In this document: in pieces, positions 37,127 to 46,551 of the stretch
Layout: each line of letters opens with the position of its first letter
How positions within the stretch are numbered: the first letter of the stretch is position 1
Assembly: GCA_019449595.1 (NCBI GenBank)
Contig: JAGRPL010000006.1
Coordinates: 233,451-297,450, forward strand
DNA: 64,000 nucleotides
Source: Rhodoferax sp.
Lineage (GTDB): Bacteria > Pseudomonadota > Gammaproteobacteria > Burkholderiales > Burkholderiaceae_C
Direction of reading: 5' to 3'
Notes under the pieces: model-generated
The model's input: the letters and a program-made list of their open reading frames with translations, nothing else
The model's database searches: none
What the model was told of the DNA's origin: nothing
Translations under genes and position numbers: made by a program

Positions 37127-37972
37127 ATGAAGGTCACAGCGCTTGTCGAAAACACACGCATTCAAGGGATGGAGAATCTCACGGCGGAGCACGGTCTGTC
37201 CCTGTACGTTGAACACAATGGCAAGCACATTTTGTTTGACACAGGCGCATCGGGCGTATTTGCCGATAACGCCATTCAGCTCGGGATTGATATTCAGTCC
37301 GTAGACTGCGTCGTCTTATCTCACCACCACTATGACCATGGAGGCGGACTGCGGCGATTTTTGCAGTTGAACCAGCAGGCCCCAATCTACCTCCGCGGGC
37401 CGATGGTCAGTGAGTGTTATGGAAAGTTTCTGTGGTTTGAAAAGTACGTGGGGATCGATCAGGAACTGCTCCGCGAGCATCGCGACAGATTCATCTTTGT
37501 CAATGAGCGAACCGCGATCTTCCCGGGGGTTTCCATACTCACTGAAGTGGGGCGAGTGCACCCCATGCCGCGTGGCAACCGATCCATTTTTGTCAAGGAA
37601 AACGGAAAGCTTGAACTGGACAACTTCTCACACGAGCTGGTGCTGGTGATTGAAGAAGCGGATGGCTTGGGTGTGTTCACAGGTTGCGCGCATCAAGGCG
37701 TATTGAACATGGTTCAAGCAGTCACCCATGCGTTCCCAGGCATTCCTATCAAGGCGGTCTTCGGGGGCATGCACTTCATGGCCATGCCGCCTTTCAACTT
37801 TATGTCGGGCAGCAAGGAAGAGGTGGCGCAAATTGGGAAAAGGCTTCTGGAATTCCCGCTCAGTCGCGTGTACACATGCCACTGCACCGGCTCGCATGCT
37901 TATCCGGTTCTCAAGGGCGCCATGGGAGAGAAGCTCGAATACATCGGGACCGGGCGCAGCGTATCTGTTTAA
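37127..37972 (+). CDS. MBL-fold metallohydrolase
   Basis: 281 residues with the metal-binding motif SHHHYDHGGG (HxHxDH type), a further His in GCAHQGVLNM and TCHCTGSHA near the C-terminus. It resembles the dihydropterin/MptE-like branch of the metallo-beta-lactamase superfamily; the substrate is unknown. Base composition by eye looks lower in GC than the neighbours, with more A/T third positions, suggesting transfer. It sits alone between DUF1353 and tRNA-Thr. A purine run GGGGGG precedes the ATG. Confidence 0.85.
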   Translation: MKVTALVENTRIQGMENLTAEHGLSLYVEHNGKHILFDTGASGVFADNAIQLGIDIQSVDCVVLSHHHYDHGGGLRRFLQLNQQAPIYLRGPMVSECYGKFLWFEKYVGIDQELLREHRDRFIFVNERTAIFPGVSILTEVGRVHPMPRGNRSIFVKENGKLELDNFSHELVLVIEEADGLGVFTGCAHQGVLNMVQAVTHAFPGIPIKAVFGGMHFMAMPPFNFMSGSKEEVAQIGKRLLEFPLSRVYTCHCTGSHAYPVLKGAMGEKLEYIGTGRSVSV

Positions 37973-38047
37973 TCGGAGATTGCGGCAACGGAGCCCCGAT
38001 TTCGAAAGGCCAATGCCGTGAAGTACTGGGCACATGCGCAGCACATT

Positions 38048-38080
38048 AAAAAACCCGCAGTCCTTTCGAACTGCGGGTTT
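38048..38080 (-). terminator. Intrinsic terminator after tRNA-Thr
   Basis: Read on the minus strand, AAACCCGCAGT pairs with ACTGCGGGTTT, followed by a T-run. It lies just beyond the 3' end of the tRNA, with a loop of about nine bases. Confidence 0.9.
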
Positions 38081-38086
38081 CAAGAG

Positions 38087-38162
38087 TGGTGCCGGAGAGA
38101 TGAATCGAACACCCGACCTTCTCATTACGAATGAGCTGCTCTACCGACTGAGCTACACCGGC
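38087..38162 (-). tRNA. tRNA-Thr (anticodon CGT)
   Basis: 76 bases on the minus strand including an encoded CCA. The acceptor stem GCCGGTG pairs imperfectly with CTCCGGC, the D-arm begins GCTCAGTCGGTAGAGC, the anticodon arm is GCTCATTCGTAATGAGA with anticodon CGT, and the T-arm is GGGTGTTCGATTCATCT. It reads the Thr codon ACG. Promoter and terminator are visible on either side. Confidence 0.93.
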
Positions 38163-38175
38163 TGGTAAGCCTGAG

Positions 38176-38181
38176 ATTATA
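38176..38181 (-). promoter_or_regulatory. -10 element of the tRNA-Thr promoter
   Basis: TATAAT on the minus strand inside the gap and adjoining the fbp end. It lies about 13 bases before the tRNA 5' end and is followed by CTCAGGC. The -35 is not obvious (ACACAG at 17-base spacing). A very similar TATAATTTGAGGC occurs at the right edge of the window. Confidence 0.6.
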
Positions 38182-38190
38182 TCCGGCTCG

Positions 38191-39210
38191 TTACCCTTCT
38201 GTGTGGTAGCGGGTGACGCGTTCCACTTCATTTTTTGAACCCAGGATCACGCTCACGCGTTCGTGCAGCTGGGTGGGCTGGATGCCCAGAATGCGCTCGC
38301 GGCCGTTGGTGGCAGCGCCACCGGCCTGTTCCACCAGCCAGCTCATGGGGTTGGCCTCGTACATCAGGCGCAGCTTGCCCGGCTTGTTCGGCTCGCGCTT
38401 GTCCCACGGGTACATGAAGATGCCGCCCCGGGTGAGGATGCGGTGCACGTCGGCCACCATGCTGGCAATCCAGCGCATGTTGAAGTCCTTGCCGCGGGGG
38501 CCTTCCACGCCGGCCAGGCACTCGTCCACATAGCGTTTCACCGGGGCGTCCCAGTGGCGCATGTTGCTCATGTTGATGGCGAATTCCTTGGTGTCTTCGG
38601 GGATCTTGACGTGTTCTTCCGTCAGCACGAAGGAGCCCTGCTCGCGGTCCAGGGTGAACATGGCCACGCCGTCGCCCACGGTCAGTACCAGCGTGGTCTG
38701 CGGGCCGTAGACACAGTAGCCGGCGGCCACCTGCTGGCAGCCCTTTTGCAGGAAGTCCTGCTCGCAGACGGGTTCGATCGCCGTGGGGTCGTCGTTACCC
38801 TTCTTGAGCACCGAGAAGATGGTGCCGATGCTGACGTTGACGTCGATGTTGCTGGAGCCGTCCAGGGGATCAAACAGCAGCAGGTATTCGCCCTTGGGGT
38901 AGCGGTTGGGCACGGCGTAGATGCTGTCCATTTCCTCGGACGCCATGGCCGCCAGGTGGCCGCCCCATTCGTTGGCCTCGATCAGCACCTCGTTGGCAAT
39001 GATGTCGAGCTTTTTCTGTACTTCGCCCTGCACGTTCTCGCTGCCGGCGCTGCCCAGCACGCCGCCCAGGGCGCCTTTGTTGACGGCCTGGCTGATGCTC
39101 TTGCAGGCGCGGGCCACCACTTCGAGCAGCAGACGCAGCTCGGACGGGATGTGCCCGTCCACGCGCTGCTGCTCCACCAGGTAGCGGGTGAGGGAGATTT
39201 TGGGTGCCAT
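38191..39210 (-). CDS. fbp: Fructose-1,6-bisphosphatase, class 1
   Basis: Gluconeogenic phosphatase (339 residues, normal length) yielding fructose-6-phosphate. Family motifs include [15 protein letters not shown] (metal-binding) and the substrate-binding segment [12 protein letters not shown]. The start MAPKISLT at 39210 was preferred to the track start 63 bases upstream. It lies 22 bases downstream of pepN on the same strand. Confidence 0.95.
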   Translation of the reverse strand: MAPKISLTRYLVEQQRVDGHIPSELRLLLEVVARACKSISQAVNKGALGGVLGSAGSENVQGEVQKKLDIIANEVLIEANEWGGHLAAMASEEMDSIYAVPNRYPKGEYLLLFDPLDGSSNIDVNVSIGTIFSVLKKGNDDPTAIEPVCEQDFLQKGCQQVAAGYCVYGPQTTLVLTVGDGVAMFTLDREQGSFVLTEEHVKIPEDTKEFAINMSNMRHWDAPVKRYVDECLAGVEGPRGKDFNMRWIASMVADVHRILTRGGIFMYPWDKREPNKPGKLRLMYEANPMSWLVEQAGGAATNGRERILGIQPTQLHERVSVILGSKNEVERVTRYHTEG

Positions 39211-39232
39211 ATCGGTGCTCCTTGTTGCGTGT

Positions 39233-41938
39233 TTAGTCTGCCAGTGCGCGGTCGACGACCTCGCGCACGTCATTGCTCAGGTCGGCCTTGGCGGCCACGC
39301 GGGCCAGGGCCTCGCGGGCGGCGCTGCGGTAGGGTTCGGCCAGGCGCTTCCAGCGGTCCAGGGCGCGGGCCAGGCGGGCGGCAACCTGCGGGTTGATGCT
39401 GTCGAGTTCGATCACGCGTTCGGCCCAGAACACATAGCCGGCCGCATCCGGGCGGTGGAAGCCACCGGGGTTGGCGCTGCAGTAGCTGAAGATGACGCTG
39501 CGCGCCCGGTTGGGGTTGCGGATGTGGAAGTCCGGGTGGGTGAGCAGCTGGCGCACGGCCGGCAGCACCTGGCCGTTGCGGTCGGGGGCGCCGGCCTGCA
39601 GGGCAAACCACTTGTCGAGCACCAGTTCCTCGTCCTTGAACAGGCTGTGGAACTGGGCCAGCGCCGGGGTGGCCAGGGCGTGGCCGCTGGCCACCAGCGC
39701 CTGCAGGGCGTTGAAGCGGTCGGTCATGTTGCCGGCATCCTTGAAGCGCTGCAGGGTCTTGCCGGGCCAGACGGCATCGCCCGTCTCAACGGCGGCCAGG
39801 CACAGGAAGTTGAGCGCCATGCCGGCCAGCGCGCGCCGGCCGGCCGAGACGGCGTCGGGGCGGTAGCCGCCGGTGTCCTGGTGGGCGTCAAACGCCCATT
39901 GCCAGTCGGCCTGCAGTTGCACGGCCAGTTGCAGGCGCATGGACTCGCGCACCGCGTGGATGCGCTGGGGGTCGACCACGTCGAGCTGCTCGGCGATGTA
40001 GGTCTCGCTGGGCAGGGTCAGCACCAGCTCCTTGAAGGCGGCGTCCAGCGTGGGGCTGCGCAGCACGCTGCGCATGGCTTCGATATAGGCATCATTCAGC
40101 ACGCCAGGTGCCGTGGAACCTGCGTCGACAGTTATTGAATTGATAGCGCTGCGCAGGGCCAGACGTTGCCCGGCTTCCCAGCGGTTGAACGGGTCGGGGT
40201 CGTTGGCCAGCAGGGTCAGCAGCTGGGCGTCGGTGTAGTCGAACTCCAGCACCACCGGGGCGCTGAAGCCGCGCAGGATCGAGGGCACGGGCTCTTCGTC
40301 CACCTGGGTGAAGGTGATGCTTTCGTCTTCGCCGGTCATCACCAGCAGGTGGCTGCCGGTGGCGGCCGCATCACGGCCTTGCAGTGTGAGGGGCAGGGCC
40401 GCGCCGCTGGTGCCGACCAGGCCCAGGCTGATCGGGATCACAAACGGTTCCTTGACCGTCTGGCCGGGCGTGGGCGCGCAGTGCTGGCGCAGGCGCAGGG
40501 TGTAGGTGCGCGCTGCCGCATCGAACTGGCCGCTGGCCTGCACGCGGGGCGTTCCGGCCTGGCTGTACCAGCGCTTGAACTGGGGCAGCAGGCGCGCCAG
40601 TTCGGAGGCCGGGTTGGCGTCGGCAATGGCCTGGGCAAAGTCGTCGCAGGTCACGGCCTGGCCATCAAAGCGTTCGAAGTACAGCTTCATGCCCCGGGCG
40701 AAGCCGTCGCGGCCCACCAGGGTCTGCATCATGCGCACCACCTCGGCACCTTTTTCGTAGATGGTGACGGTGTAGAAGTTGTTGATTTCGATGTAGCTGT
40801 CCGGGCGCACGGGGTGGGCCATGGGGCCCGCGTCTTCGGGAAACTGGGCGGTGCGCAGCACGCGCACGTCTTCAATGCGCTTGACGGCGCGGGCGCTGGG
40901 CTCGGCGCACAGGTCCTGGCTGAATTCCTGGTCGCGGAACACGGTCAGGCCTTCCTTCAGGCTGAGCTGGAACCAGTCGCGGCAGGTGACGCGGTTGCCG
41001 GTCCAGTTGTGGAAGTACTCGTGGCCCACCACGCTTTCGATGTTGGAGTAATCCACATCGGTGGCCGTGGCCTGGTTGGCCAGCACGTACTTGGTGTTGA
41101 AGATGTTCAGGCCCTTGTTCTCCATGGCGCCCATGTTGAAGTCGCTGGTGGCGACGATCATGAAGCGCTCCAGGTCCAGCGAGAGGCCAAAGCGGGCCTC
41201 GTCCCAGGCCACGCTGGCCATGAGCGAATGCATGGCGTGCTCGGTCTTGTCCAGGTCGCCGGGGCGCACATAGACCTGCAGCAGGTGTTCCTTGCCGGCG
41301 CGGCTGGTGATGCGCTGCTCGCGTGCCACCAGCTGACCGGCCACCAGGGCAAACAGGTAGCTGGGCTTCTTGTGCGGATCGACCCACTTGGCAAAGTGGC
41401 GGCCGTCTTCCAGCGTGCCCTGTTCCACCAGGTTGCCGTTGGAGAGCAGCACCGGGTACTTGGCCTGGTCGGCGCGCAGCGTCACGGTGTAGCTGGCCAT
41501 CACATCGGGGCGGTCCAGGAAGTAGGTGATGCGTCGGAAACCCTCGGCCTCGCACTGCGTGAAGAACGAGTCCTGGCTGACATACAGGCCCGAGAGCTTG
41601 GTGTTCTTCACGGGCGAGCAGGTGGTGAAGATTTCCAGATCGAAGGGCTCCAGCCCCTCGGGCAGGTTTTCCAGCACCAGCTGGCTGCCTTCCATCTTGA
41701 AGGAGGTGCCCTGGCCGTTGACCAGCACGCGGGCCAGGTTGAGTTCCTCACCGTCGAGTTTCAGGGCTTGTGCGGTCACGTCGGGGTTGCGGCGCAGGCG
41801 CATCTTGTTGAGCACGCGGGTCTTGGCCGGGTCCAGGTCAAAGGTCAGATCAACGGTGTCAATCCGGTAGGCGGGTGCCGTGTAGTCACCGCGGTGGATT
41901 ACCGTGGCAGGGCCTTCGTTTTCACGCAGTTGCAACAT
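39233..41938 (-). CDS. pepN: Aminopeptidase N
   Basis: Cytoplasmic M1 zinc aminopeptidase, 901 residues, as in the bacterial PepN family. GAMEN exopeptidase motif and the zinc-binding [11 protein letters not shown] are present, with the distal Glu in [14 protein letters not shown]. The start MLQLREN at 41938 follows directly on the HAD gene (17-base overlap); the track's extra 63 residues are in the HAD gene. It contains repeat copy D near its C-terminal quarter. Confidence 0.94.
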   Translation of the reverse strand: MLQLRENEGPATVIHRGDYTAPAYRIDTVDLTFDLDPAKTRVLNKMRLRRNPDVTAQALKLDGEELNLARVLVNGQGTSFKMEGSQLVLENLPEGLEPFDLEIFTTCSPVKNTKLSGLYVSQDSFFTQCEAEGFRRITYFLDRPDVMASYTVTLRADQAKYPVLLSNGNLVEQGTLEDGRHFAKWVDPHKKPSYLFALVAGQLVAREQRITSRAGKEHLLQVYVRPGDLDKTEHAMHSLMASVAWDEARFGLSLDLERFMIVATSDFNMGAMENKGLNIFNTKYVLANQATATDVDYSNIESVVGHEYFHNWTGNRVTCRDWFQLSLKEGLTVFRDQEFSQDLCAEPSARAVKRIEDVRVLRTAQFPEDAGPMAHPVRPDSYIEINNFYTVTIYEKGAEVVRMMQTLVGRDGFARGMKLYFERFDGQAVTCDDFAQAIADANPASELARLLPQFKRWYSQAGTPRVQASGQFDAAARTYTLRLRQHCAPTPGQTVKEPFVIPISLGLVGTSGAALPLTLQGRDAAATGSHLLVMTGEDESITFTQVDEEPVPSILRGFSAPVVLEFDYTDAQLLTLLANDPDPFNRWEAGQRLALRSAINSITVDAGSTAPGVLNDAYIEAMRSVLRSPTLDAAFKELVLTLPSETYIAEQLDVVDPQRIHAVRESMRLQLAVQLQADWQWAFDAHQDTGGYRPDAVSAGRRALAGMALNFLCLAAVETGDAVWPGKTLQRFKDAGNMTDRFNALQALVASGHALATPALAQFHSLFKDEELVLDKWFALQAGAPDRNGQVLPAVRQLLTHPDFHIRNPNRARSVIFSYCSANPGGFHRPDAAGYVFWAERVIELDSINPQVAARLARALDRWKRLAEPYRSAAREALARVAAKADLSNDVREVVDRALAD
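40131..40155 (+). repeat. Interspersed repeat copy D (inside pepN, short/degenerate)
   Basis: GTTATTGAATTGATAGC followed by GCTGCGCA retains only the core of the family; the second conserved block is not recognisable. pepN reads the complementary strand here (SAINSITV). Confidence 0.5.
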
Positions 41939-42614
41939 GCAAGCTCTCCAGAAATTTTGATTCGAACAATTCGTTGTAGTCCCGCACATGGGCCAGCACG
42001 TGCGGCCCGTCCAGCTCGCGTGCGCTGTGGCCGCTGCAGATGGCCACGGCGCGCATGCCGGCGCGCCGCGCCGCTTCGATGCCAAAGGGCGCGTCTTCAA
42101 ACACCACACAGGCACTGGCCGGCACACCGATGCGCCGGGCCACTTCCAGGAAAATTGCGGGTTCGGGCTTGCCGGGCAGGCCCTCGTCGCCGCCCACGAC
42201 CGCTTGTGGCGGGACGGGCATCTTGAGGTGCGACAGCACGAAGGCGATGTTCTGCTGGTCGCCCGCGGTGCCCACGCCCATTTTCAGGCCGCGTGCCACG
42301 GCCTGTTCCGAGAAGGCGCCAAAGCCGGCCACCTCGGAAAAGACCGGTGCAAACAGCTCGCGGTAGATCACCTCTTTTTCGTGGATGAGGGCCCAGGCCG
42401 CATCGTCATCCATCTCGCGCTGGAACAGCTCGCGGATGCATTCGGCGCCGTTGCGCCCGGTGGTGCGGCGCATCAGGTCGGGCAGGTCCAGATTGAGGCC
42501 GTGGCGGCGTGTGAACTCCACCCAGCTCTGGGCGTGCCAGGGCATGGAGTCGACCATGGTGCCGTCCATGTCAAAGATGAAGGCCTTGACCGGCCCGGTG
42601 CCCTGCATGCTCAC
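41922..42614 (-). CDS. HAD-superfamily phosphatase (beta-phosphoglucomutase/DOG-like)
   Basis: 230 residues: motif [11 protein letters not shown], motif II region GVGTAGD, motif III Lys in GLPGKPEP and motif [13 protein letters not shown], with a helical cap between. This is the pattern of small-molecule sugar-phosphate phosphatases or mutases. The GTG start at 42614 overlaps the prfB stop (GTGA); the ATG two codons later is possible. It overlaps pepN by 17 bases. Substrate unknown. Confidence 0.88.
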   Translation of the reverse strand: MSMQGTGPVKAFIFDMDGTMVDSMPWHAQSWVEFTRRHGLNLDLPDLMRRTTGRNGAECIRELFQREMDDDAAWALIHEKEVIYRELFAPVFSEVAGFGAFSEQAVARGLKMGVGTAGDQQNIAFVLSHLKMPVPPQAVVGGDEGLPGKPEPAIFLEVARRIGVPASACVVFEDAPFGIEAARRAGMRAVAICSGHSARELDGPHVLAHVRDYNELFESKFLESLHVATA

Positions 42615-43715
42615 ACGCCCTGCTTCAGCGAGGCTTCAATGAACACGTCCAGGTCGCCGTCCAGCACCTTCTGCGTGGCCGAAACTTCGACGTTGGTGCG
42701 CAGGTCCTTGATGCGGCTGTTGTCCAGCACGTACGAGCGGATCTGGTGGCCCCAGCCCACGTCGGTCTTCGTGTCTTCCAGCTTTTGCTGCGCTTCCTGC
42801 TGCTTGCGCAGCTCGAAGTCGTACAGGCGGCTACGCAAACGCTTCCATGCCACGTCGCGGTTGCTGTGCTGGCTGCGTCCGTCCTGGCACTGCACCACGA
42901 TACCGGTGGGGATGTGGGTCAGGCGTACGGCCGAGTCGGTCTTGTTGATGTGCTGGCCGCCGGCGCCGCTGGCGCGGAAGGTGTCGGTGCGCACGTCCGA
43001 CGGGTTGATCTCGATCTCGATCGAGTCGTCGATCTCGGGGTAGACAAACACGCTGGCAAAGCTGGTGTGGCGTCCGCCGGACGAATCGAACGGGCTCTTG
43101 CGCACCAGGCGGTGCACGCCAGTCTCGGTGCGCAGCAGGCCGAAGGCGTATTCGCCCTCGATCTTGATGGTGGCGCCCTTGATGCCGGCGGTGTCGCCCG
43201 CGGTCTCGTCTTCAATGGTGGTCTTGAAGCCCTTGCGCTCGGCGTATTTCAGGTACTGGCGCAGCAGCATGCTGGCCCAGTCGCAGGCCTCGGTGCCGCC
43301 TGCGCCGGCCTGGATGTCCAGGAAGCAGTTCAGCGGGTCCGCCGGGTTGTTGAACATGCGGCGGAATTCCAGGTCCTTGATGATGGCGGCCAGCTTCCCG
43401 GTCTCGCCCTCGATGGTCATCAGGCCGGCTTCGTCGCCGTCCTCCTTGCTCATTTCGTAGAGTTCGGAGTTGTCGGCCAGTTCGCTTTCCAGCGTGTTGA
43501 GCGTGACGACCACGCCGTCGAGCAGCTTCTTTTCCTTGCCCAGTTCCTGGGCGCGCTTGGGGTCGTTCCAGACCGTGGGGTCTTCTAGCGATGCGTTGAC
43601 CGTGCGCAGGCGTTCGGCTTTGGCATCGTAGTCAAAGATACCCCCGTAACTCTTGGGCCCTGGCGCTCAGGTCCGCGAGAGTGGTGCCAATGAGGTTGAT
43701 GCGTTCTGCTTCCAT
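42611..43715 (-). CDS. prfB: Peptide chain release factor 2 (programmed +1 frameshift)
   Basis: Terminates translation at UGA and UAA. It starts at ATG 43715 ([10 protein letters not shown]); frame 0 meets a TGA at 43634-43632 after CGG-GGG-TAT-CTT. The classic slip site CTTTGAC with an upstream SD-like GGGGG run allows a +1 shift, and the main frame resumes [10 protein letters not shown]. The combined product is 367 residues, as expected for RF2. The domain has the SPF tripeptide ([14 protein letters not shown]) and GGQ ([12 protein letters not shown]). The track lists only the downstream 300 residues. Confidence 0.95.
43632..43652 (-). promoter_or_regulatory. RF2 autoregulatory frameshift site
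   Basis: On the minus strand ACGGGGGTATCTTTGAC holds the SD-like purine run, a three-base spacer, the CUU slip codon and the in-frame UGA followed by C. When RF2 is scarce, slow UGA decoding favours the +1 shift and RF2 synthesis. Confidence 0.93.
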
Positions 43716-43794
43716 GGTGCGGGTCCTAAACAAGAGGTATTCGAATAACCCGCTATTTTCTCATGCCGGGCCCCCGGCCGCTGCGGGGGGCTGT

Positions 43795-44697
43795 TCAGGC
43801 AATAAAGCGCTCGATCAGCGCCGCCAGGACCTCGGGCTGGTCGTGGTGCATCATGTGGCCGGCGTCGGGAATCAGGGCGATTTCCACATCGGGCACCGCC
43901 CGGATGCGCTCGTGGTACTGGGCCAGGGTGTACTTGCCTTTCCACCACATGTCCAGGCTGTTGTCGGAGGCCTCCACGGCCAGCACAGGCATGCTCAGAC
44001 GCCGGTAGTGCGCCAGGGCTTCTTCCACGTGGTACAGGTGCGCGCTGGTGATCTTGTGTGCCGGCTGGCCCATGATGGCCCACTGGCCCTGCACGGTTTC
44101 CTGGGCCCAGTGCCGCGCCAGCCATTCGGCCTTGTCCGGGCTCAGGCGGGGGTTGGTCTTCATCAGCCGGCGGGCCACGCCGCTGACAGCGTCGTAGGCC
44201 TTGAGGTCCATCTCGCCGCGGTGCAGCTTCTTTAACTCGTCCATCCACGTGGCGTAGCGCAGCGGGGCCTGCTCGGGCAGGGTGGCGGGCAGGCCAAAGC
44301 CTTCCAGGTTGACCAGCCGGCGGATGCGTTCGGGGCGCACGCCGGCGTACATCATCACCACGTTGCCGCCCAGGCTGTGCCCCACCAGGTTGACGGGCTG
44401 GTCGGGCGCGTAGTGGTCCAGCAGGAAGTCCAGGTCCGCCATGTAGTCGGGGAACCAGAAGGCGTCCACCCCGCCCGAGGGGGTGCGGCCGTAGCCGCGC
44501 CAGTCGGGGGCAATGATGTAGTGGTCCTGCGAGAAGGCGTCCACCACGAACTGGTAGCTGGCCGCTACGTCCATCCAGCCGTGGACCATGAACAGGGGAA
44601 TCTTGTCGGGGGCGGGTTCGCCCCAGACCTGCACGTGGTATTGCAGCGTGCGTATAGGTACAAACTCGCTACGGAAAACTCTTTTGACTTGGTACAT
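43795..44697 (-). CDS. Alpha/beta hydrolase
   Basis: 300 residues with the nucleophile elbow GHSLGGN, an upstream HGWMD oxyanion region and the late catalytic His in DAGHMMHHDQP. It looks like an epoxide hydrolase/haloperoxidase-like or esterase member; the substrate cannot be read from the motifs. The start is ATG 44697 (MYQVKRVF), or GTG 44703. It is divergent from the acyl-CoA synthetase across 26 bases, so joint regulation is plausible. Confidence 0.87.
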   Translation of the reverse strand: MYQVKRVFRSEFVPIRTLQYHVQVWGEPAPDKIPLFMVHGWMDVAASYQFVVDAFSQDHYIIAPDWRGYGRTPSGGVDAFWFPDYMADLDFLLDHYAPDQPVNLVGHSLGGNVVMMYAGVRPERIRRLVNLEGFGLPATLPEQAPLRYATWMDELKKLHRGEMDLKAYDAVSGVARRLMKTNPRLSPDKAEWLARHWAQETVQGQWAIMGQPAHKITSAHLYHVEEALAHYRRLSMPVLAVEASDNSLDMWWKGKYTLAQYHERIRAVPDVEIALIPDAGHMMHHDQPEVLAALIERFIA

Positions 44698-44723
44698 TGA
44701 CACACATCATACGGAGGTGCCTT

Positions 44724-46529
44724 GTGAGCGTGAGTCAAAGCAGTGACAGGAAGGTGCTGGCGCAGCCGCCCGCCGCGTACACCCGGCTGCATGCTGCATT
44801 CCGGTGGACGGTTCCCGAGGCGTTCAACATCGCCCAGGTGTGCTGCGCGCGCTGGGCGGCGCAGGCGGATGCTACAAAAAAAATAGCTGTCTGCGCATAT
44901 TCCACGGGCGCTGAAACCGTTTTTTATACCTACGCGCAGCTGCAGGAGCAGGCCAACCGCCTGTCCGGTGTGCTGGCCGTGCTGGGGGTGCAACGGGGCG
45001 ATCGGGTGGCCATTGTCATGCCCCAGTGTTTCGAGACCGCGGTGGCCTACATGGCCGTGCTGCAGATGGGTGCGGTGGCCATGCCCCTGTCGCTGTTGTT
45101 TGGCCCCGACGCCCTGGAGTACCGGCTGCACGACAGCGAGGCGGTGCTGGCCATTGGCGACGCCAGCGCACTGGACAGCCTGCAGACCGTGCGCGACAAC
45201 TGCCCCCTGCTGCGCACCGTGCTGGGTGTGGGCGATCTGGACGCCACGCGGGGGCGGGCCGACCTCAATTTCGCTGCCGCGCTGGCGCAGGAGCGCGCCC
45301 ATTTCGCACCGGTGCCCACGCTGGCGGACGACCCCGCCGTGCTGATCTACACCAGCGGCACCACCGGCAACCCGAAGGGCGCGCTGATTCCGCACCGGGC
45401 GCTCATCGGCAACCTGCCGGGCTTTGTGGCCAGCCAGAACTGGTTCGGCTTTGACGGCCGGGACAACCGGGACACCGAAGCCGTATTCTGGTCGCCGGCC
45501 GACTGGGCCTGGACCGGCGGGCTGATGGACGCCCTGCTGCCCACCCTGTACTTCGGGCGGCCCATCGTGGCGTACAACGGTCGCTTCAGCCCGCAGACGG
45601 CGCTGGCGCTGATGGGGCAGTGCGGGGTCACGCACACCTTTCTGTTCCCCACTGCGCTCAAGGCCATGATGAAGGCCTACCCGGGGTCGCCCCGGCGCAC
45701 GGTGGCGCAGCAGTTCGGGCTCAAGCTGCAGGCCATCATGAGCGCGGGCGAGGCGGTGGGTGACGCTGTGTTTGCCTACTGCCAGCGGCAGCTGGGCGTG
45801 GCGCCCAACGAGATGTTCGGCCAGACCGAGATCAACTACATCGTGGGCAACTGCAATGCCCTGTGGCCCTCCAAACCCGGCAGCATGGGCATGGGCTACC
45901 CCGGCCACCGGGTGGCGGTGATCGGTGACGACGGGCAGGAATGCCCGGTGGGCGTGCCGGGCGATGTGGCCCTGCACCGCCTGGACGTGCACGGCCAGCC
46001 GGACCCCATCTTCTTCCTGGGCTACTGGAAGAACGAGGCTGCCACCCGGGCCAAGTTCACCGGAAAGAATGGCGAGGGGGAGTGGTGCCGCACCGGCGAC
46101 CTGGCGGTGCGCGATGCCGAGGGCTACCTCTGGTACCAGGGCCGTTCGGACGACGTGTTCAAGGCCGCTGGCTACCGCATCGGCCCGGGCGAGATCGAGA
46201 ATTGCCTGGTCAAGCACCCCGCGGTCATGAACGCCGCCGTGGTGCCCAAACCCGACCCCGAGCGCGGCGCGCTGGTCAAGGCCTATGTGGTGATTGCTCC
46301 TGATTTCATAGCTGCTTGCGCAGACAATACGGTCGCCTTGGAGCAATTGAAGGCCAAATTGGTGGCCGAGCTGCAGGCCCATGTGAAGGGCCTGCTGGCG
46401 CCCTACGAGTATCCCAAGGAGATCGAGTTTCTGGACGCGCTGCCCATGACGACCACCGGCAAGGTGCAGCGGCGGGTGTTGCGCCTGCAGGAAGAGGAGA
46501 GAGCCCGTAAACTCGTTGCTCACTCCTGA
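44724..46529 (+). CDS. AMP-dependent acyl-CoA synthetase
   Basis: 601-residue adenylate-forming enzyme that activates a carboxylate to its CoA thioester. Motifs: YTSGTTGNPKGA (P-loop), FGQTE, RTGDLAVRDAEGY and GYRIGPGEIEN. The C-terminal catalytic Lys lies in TTTGKVQRRVLR. The GTG start at 44724 is six bases after GGAGG; the track's TTG is rejected. It resembles acetyl/medium-chain (AcsA/ACSM-like) synthetases; chain length is uncertain. Two repeat copies lie inside it. Confidence 0.9.
   Translation: MSVSQSSDRKVLAQPPAAYTRLHAAFRWTVPEAFNIAQVCCARWAAQADATKKIAVCAYSTGAETVFYTYAQLQEQANRLSGVLAVLGVQRGDRVAIVMPQCFETAVAYMAVLQMGAVAMPLSLLFGPDALEYRLHDSEAVLAIGDASALDSLQTVRDNCPLLRTVLGVGDLDATRGRADLNFAAALAQERAHFAPVPTLADDPAVLIYTSGTTGNPKGALIPHRALIGNLPGFVASQNWFGFDGRDNRDTEAVFWSPADWAWTGGLMDALLPTLYFGRPIVAYNGRFSPQTALALMGQCGVTHTFLFPTALKAMMKAYPGSPRRTVAQQFGLKLQAIMSAGEAVGDAVFAYCQRQLGVAPNEMFGQTEINYIVGNCNALWPSKPGSMGMGYPGHRVAVIGDDGQECPVGVPGDVALHRLDVHGQPDPIFFLGYWKNEAATRAKFTGKNGEGEWCRTGDLAVRDAEGYLWYQGRSDDVFKAAGYRIGPGEIENCLVKHPAVMNAAVVPKPDPERGALVKAYVVIAPDFIAACADNTVALEQLKAKLVAELQAHVKGLLAPYEYPKEIEFLDALPMTTTGKVQRRVLRLQEEERARKLVAHS
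44870..44937 (+). repeat. Interspersed repeat copy E (5' part of the acyl-CoA synthetase gene)
   Basis: TGCTACAAAAAAAATAGC, then TGTCTGCGCATAT, then CGGGCGCTGAAACCG and a T-run. It aligns with the reverse complement of copy C over about 58 bases. In frame, it encodes KIAVCAYSTGAE. Confidence 0.75.
46294..46360 (+). repeat. Interspersed repeat copy F (3' part of the acyl-CoA synthetase gene)
   Basis: Contains the full core ATAGCTGCTTGCGCA and, after a longer spacer, GAAGGCCAAAT. It is read in the same frame as copies E and G (FIAACADNT). Confidence 0.75.
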
Positions 46530-46551
46530 TCCCTTCCTTTTCAAGCGTCTT

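Noticed and set aside
36996-38162. Genomic island integrated at tRNA-Thr
   Set aside because: No integrase gene and no second copy of the tRNA 3' end in the flanking sequence could be found.
43632-43634. prfB as a pseudogene with a frameshift
   Set aside because: The in-frame TGA sits in the classic RF2 slip site and the rest of the protein is intact.
44565-46544. 659-residue minus-strand ORF opposite the acyl-CoA synthetase
   Set aside because: It is a composition shadow: His/Gln/Gly-rich with no recognisable motif, fully antisense to a gene with intact catalytic motifs.
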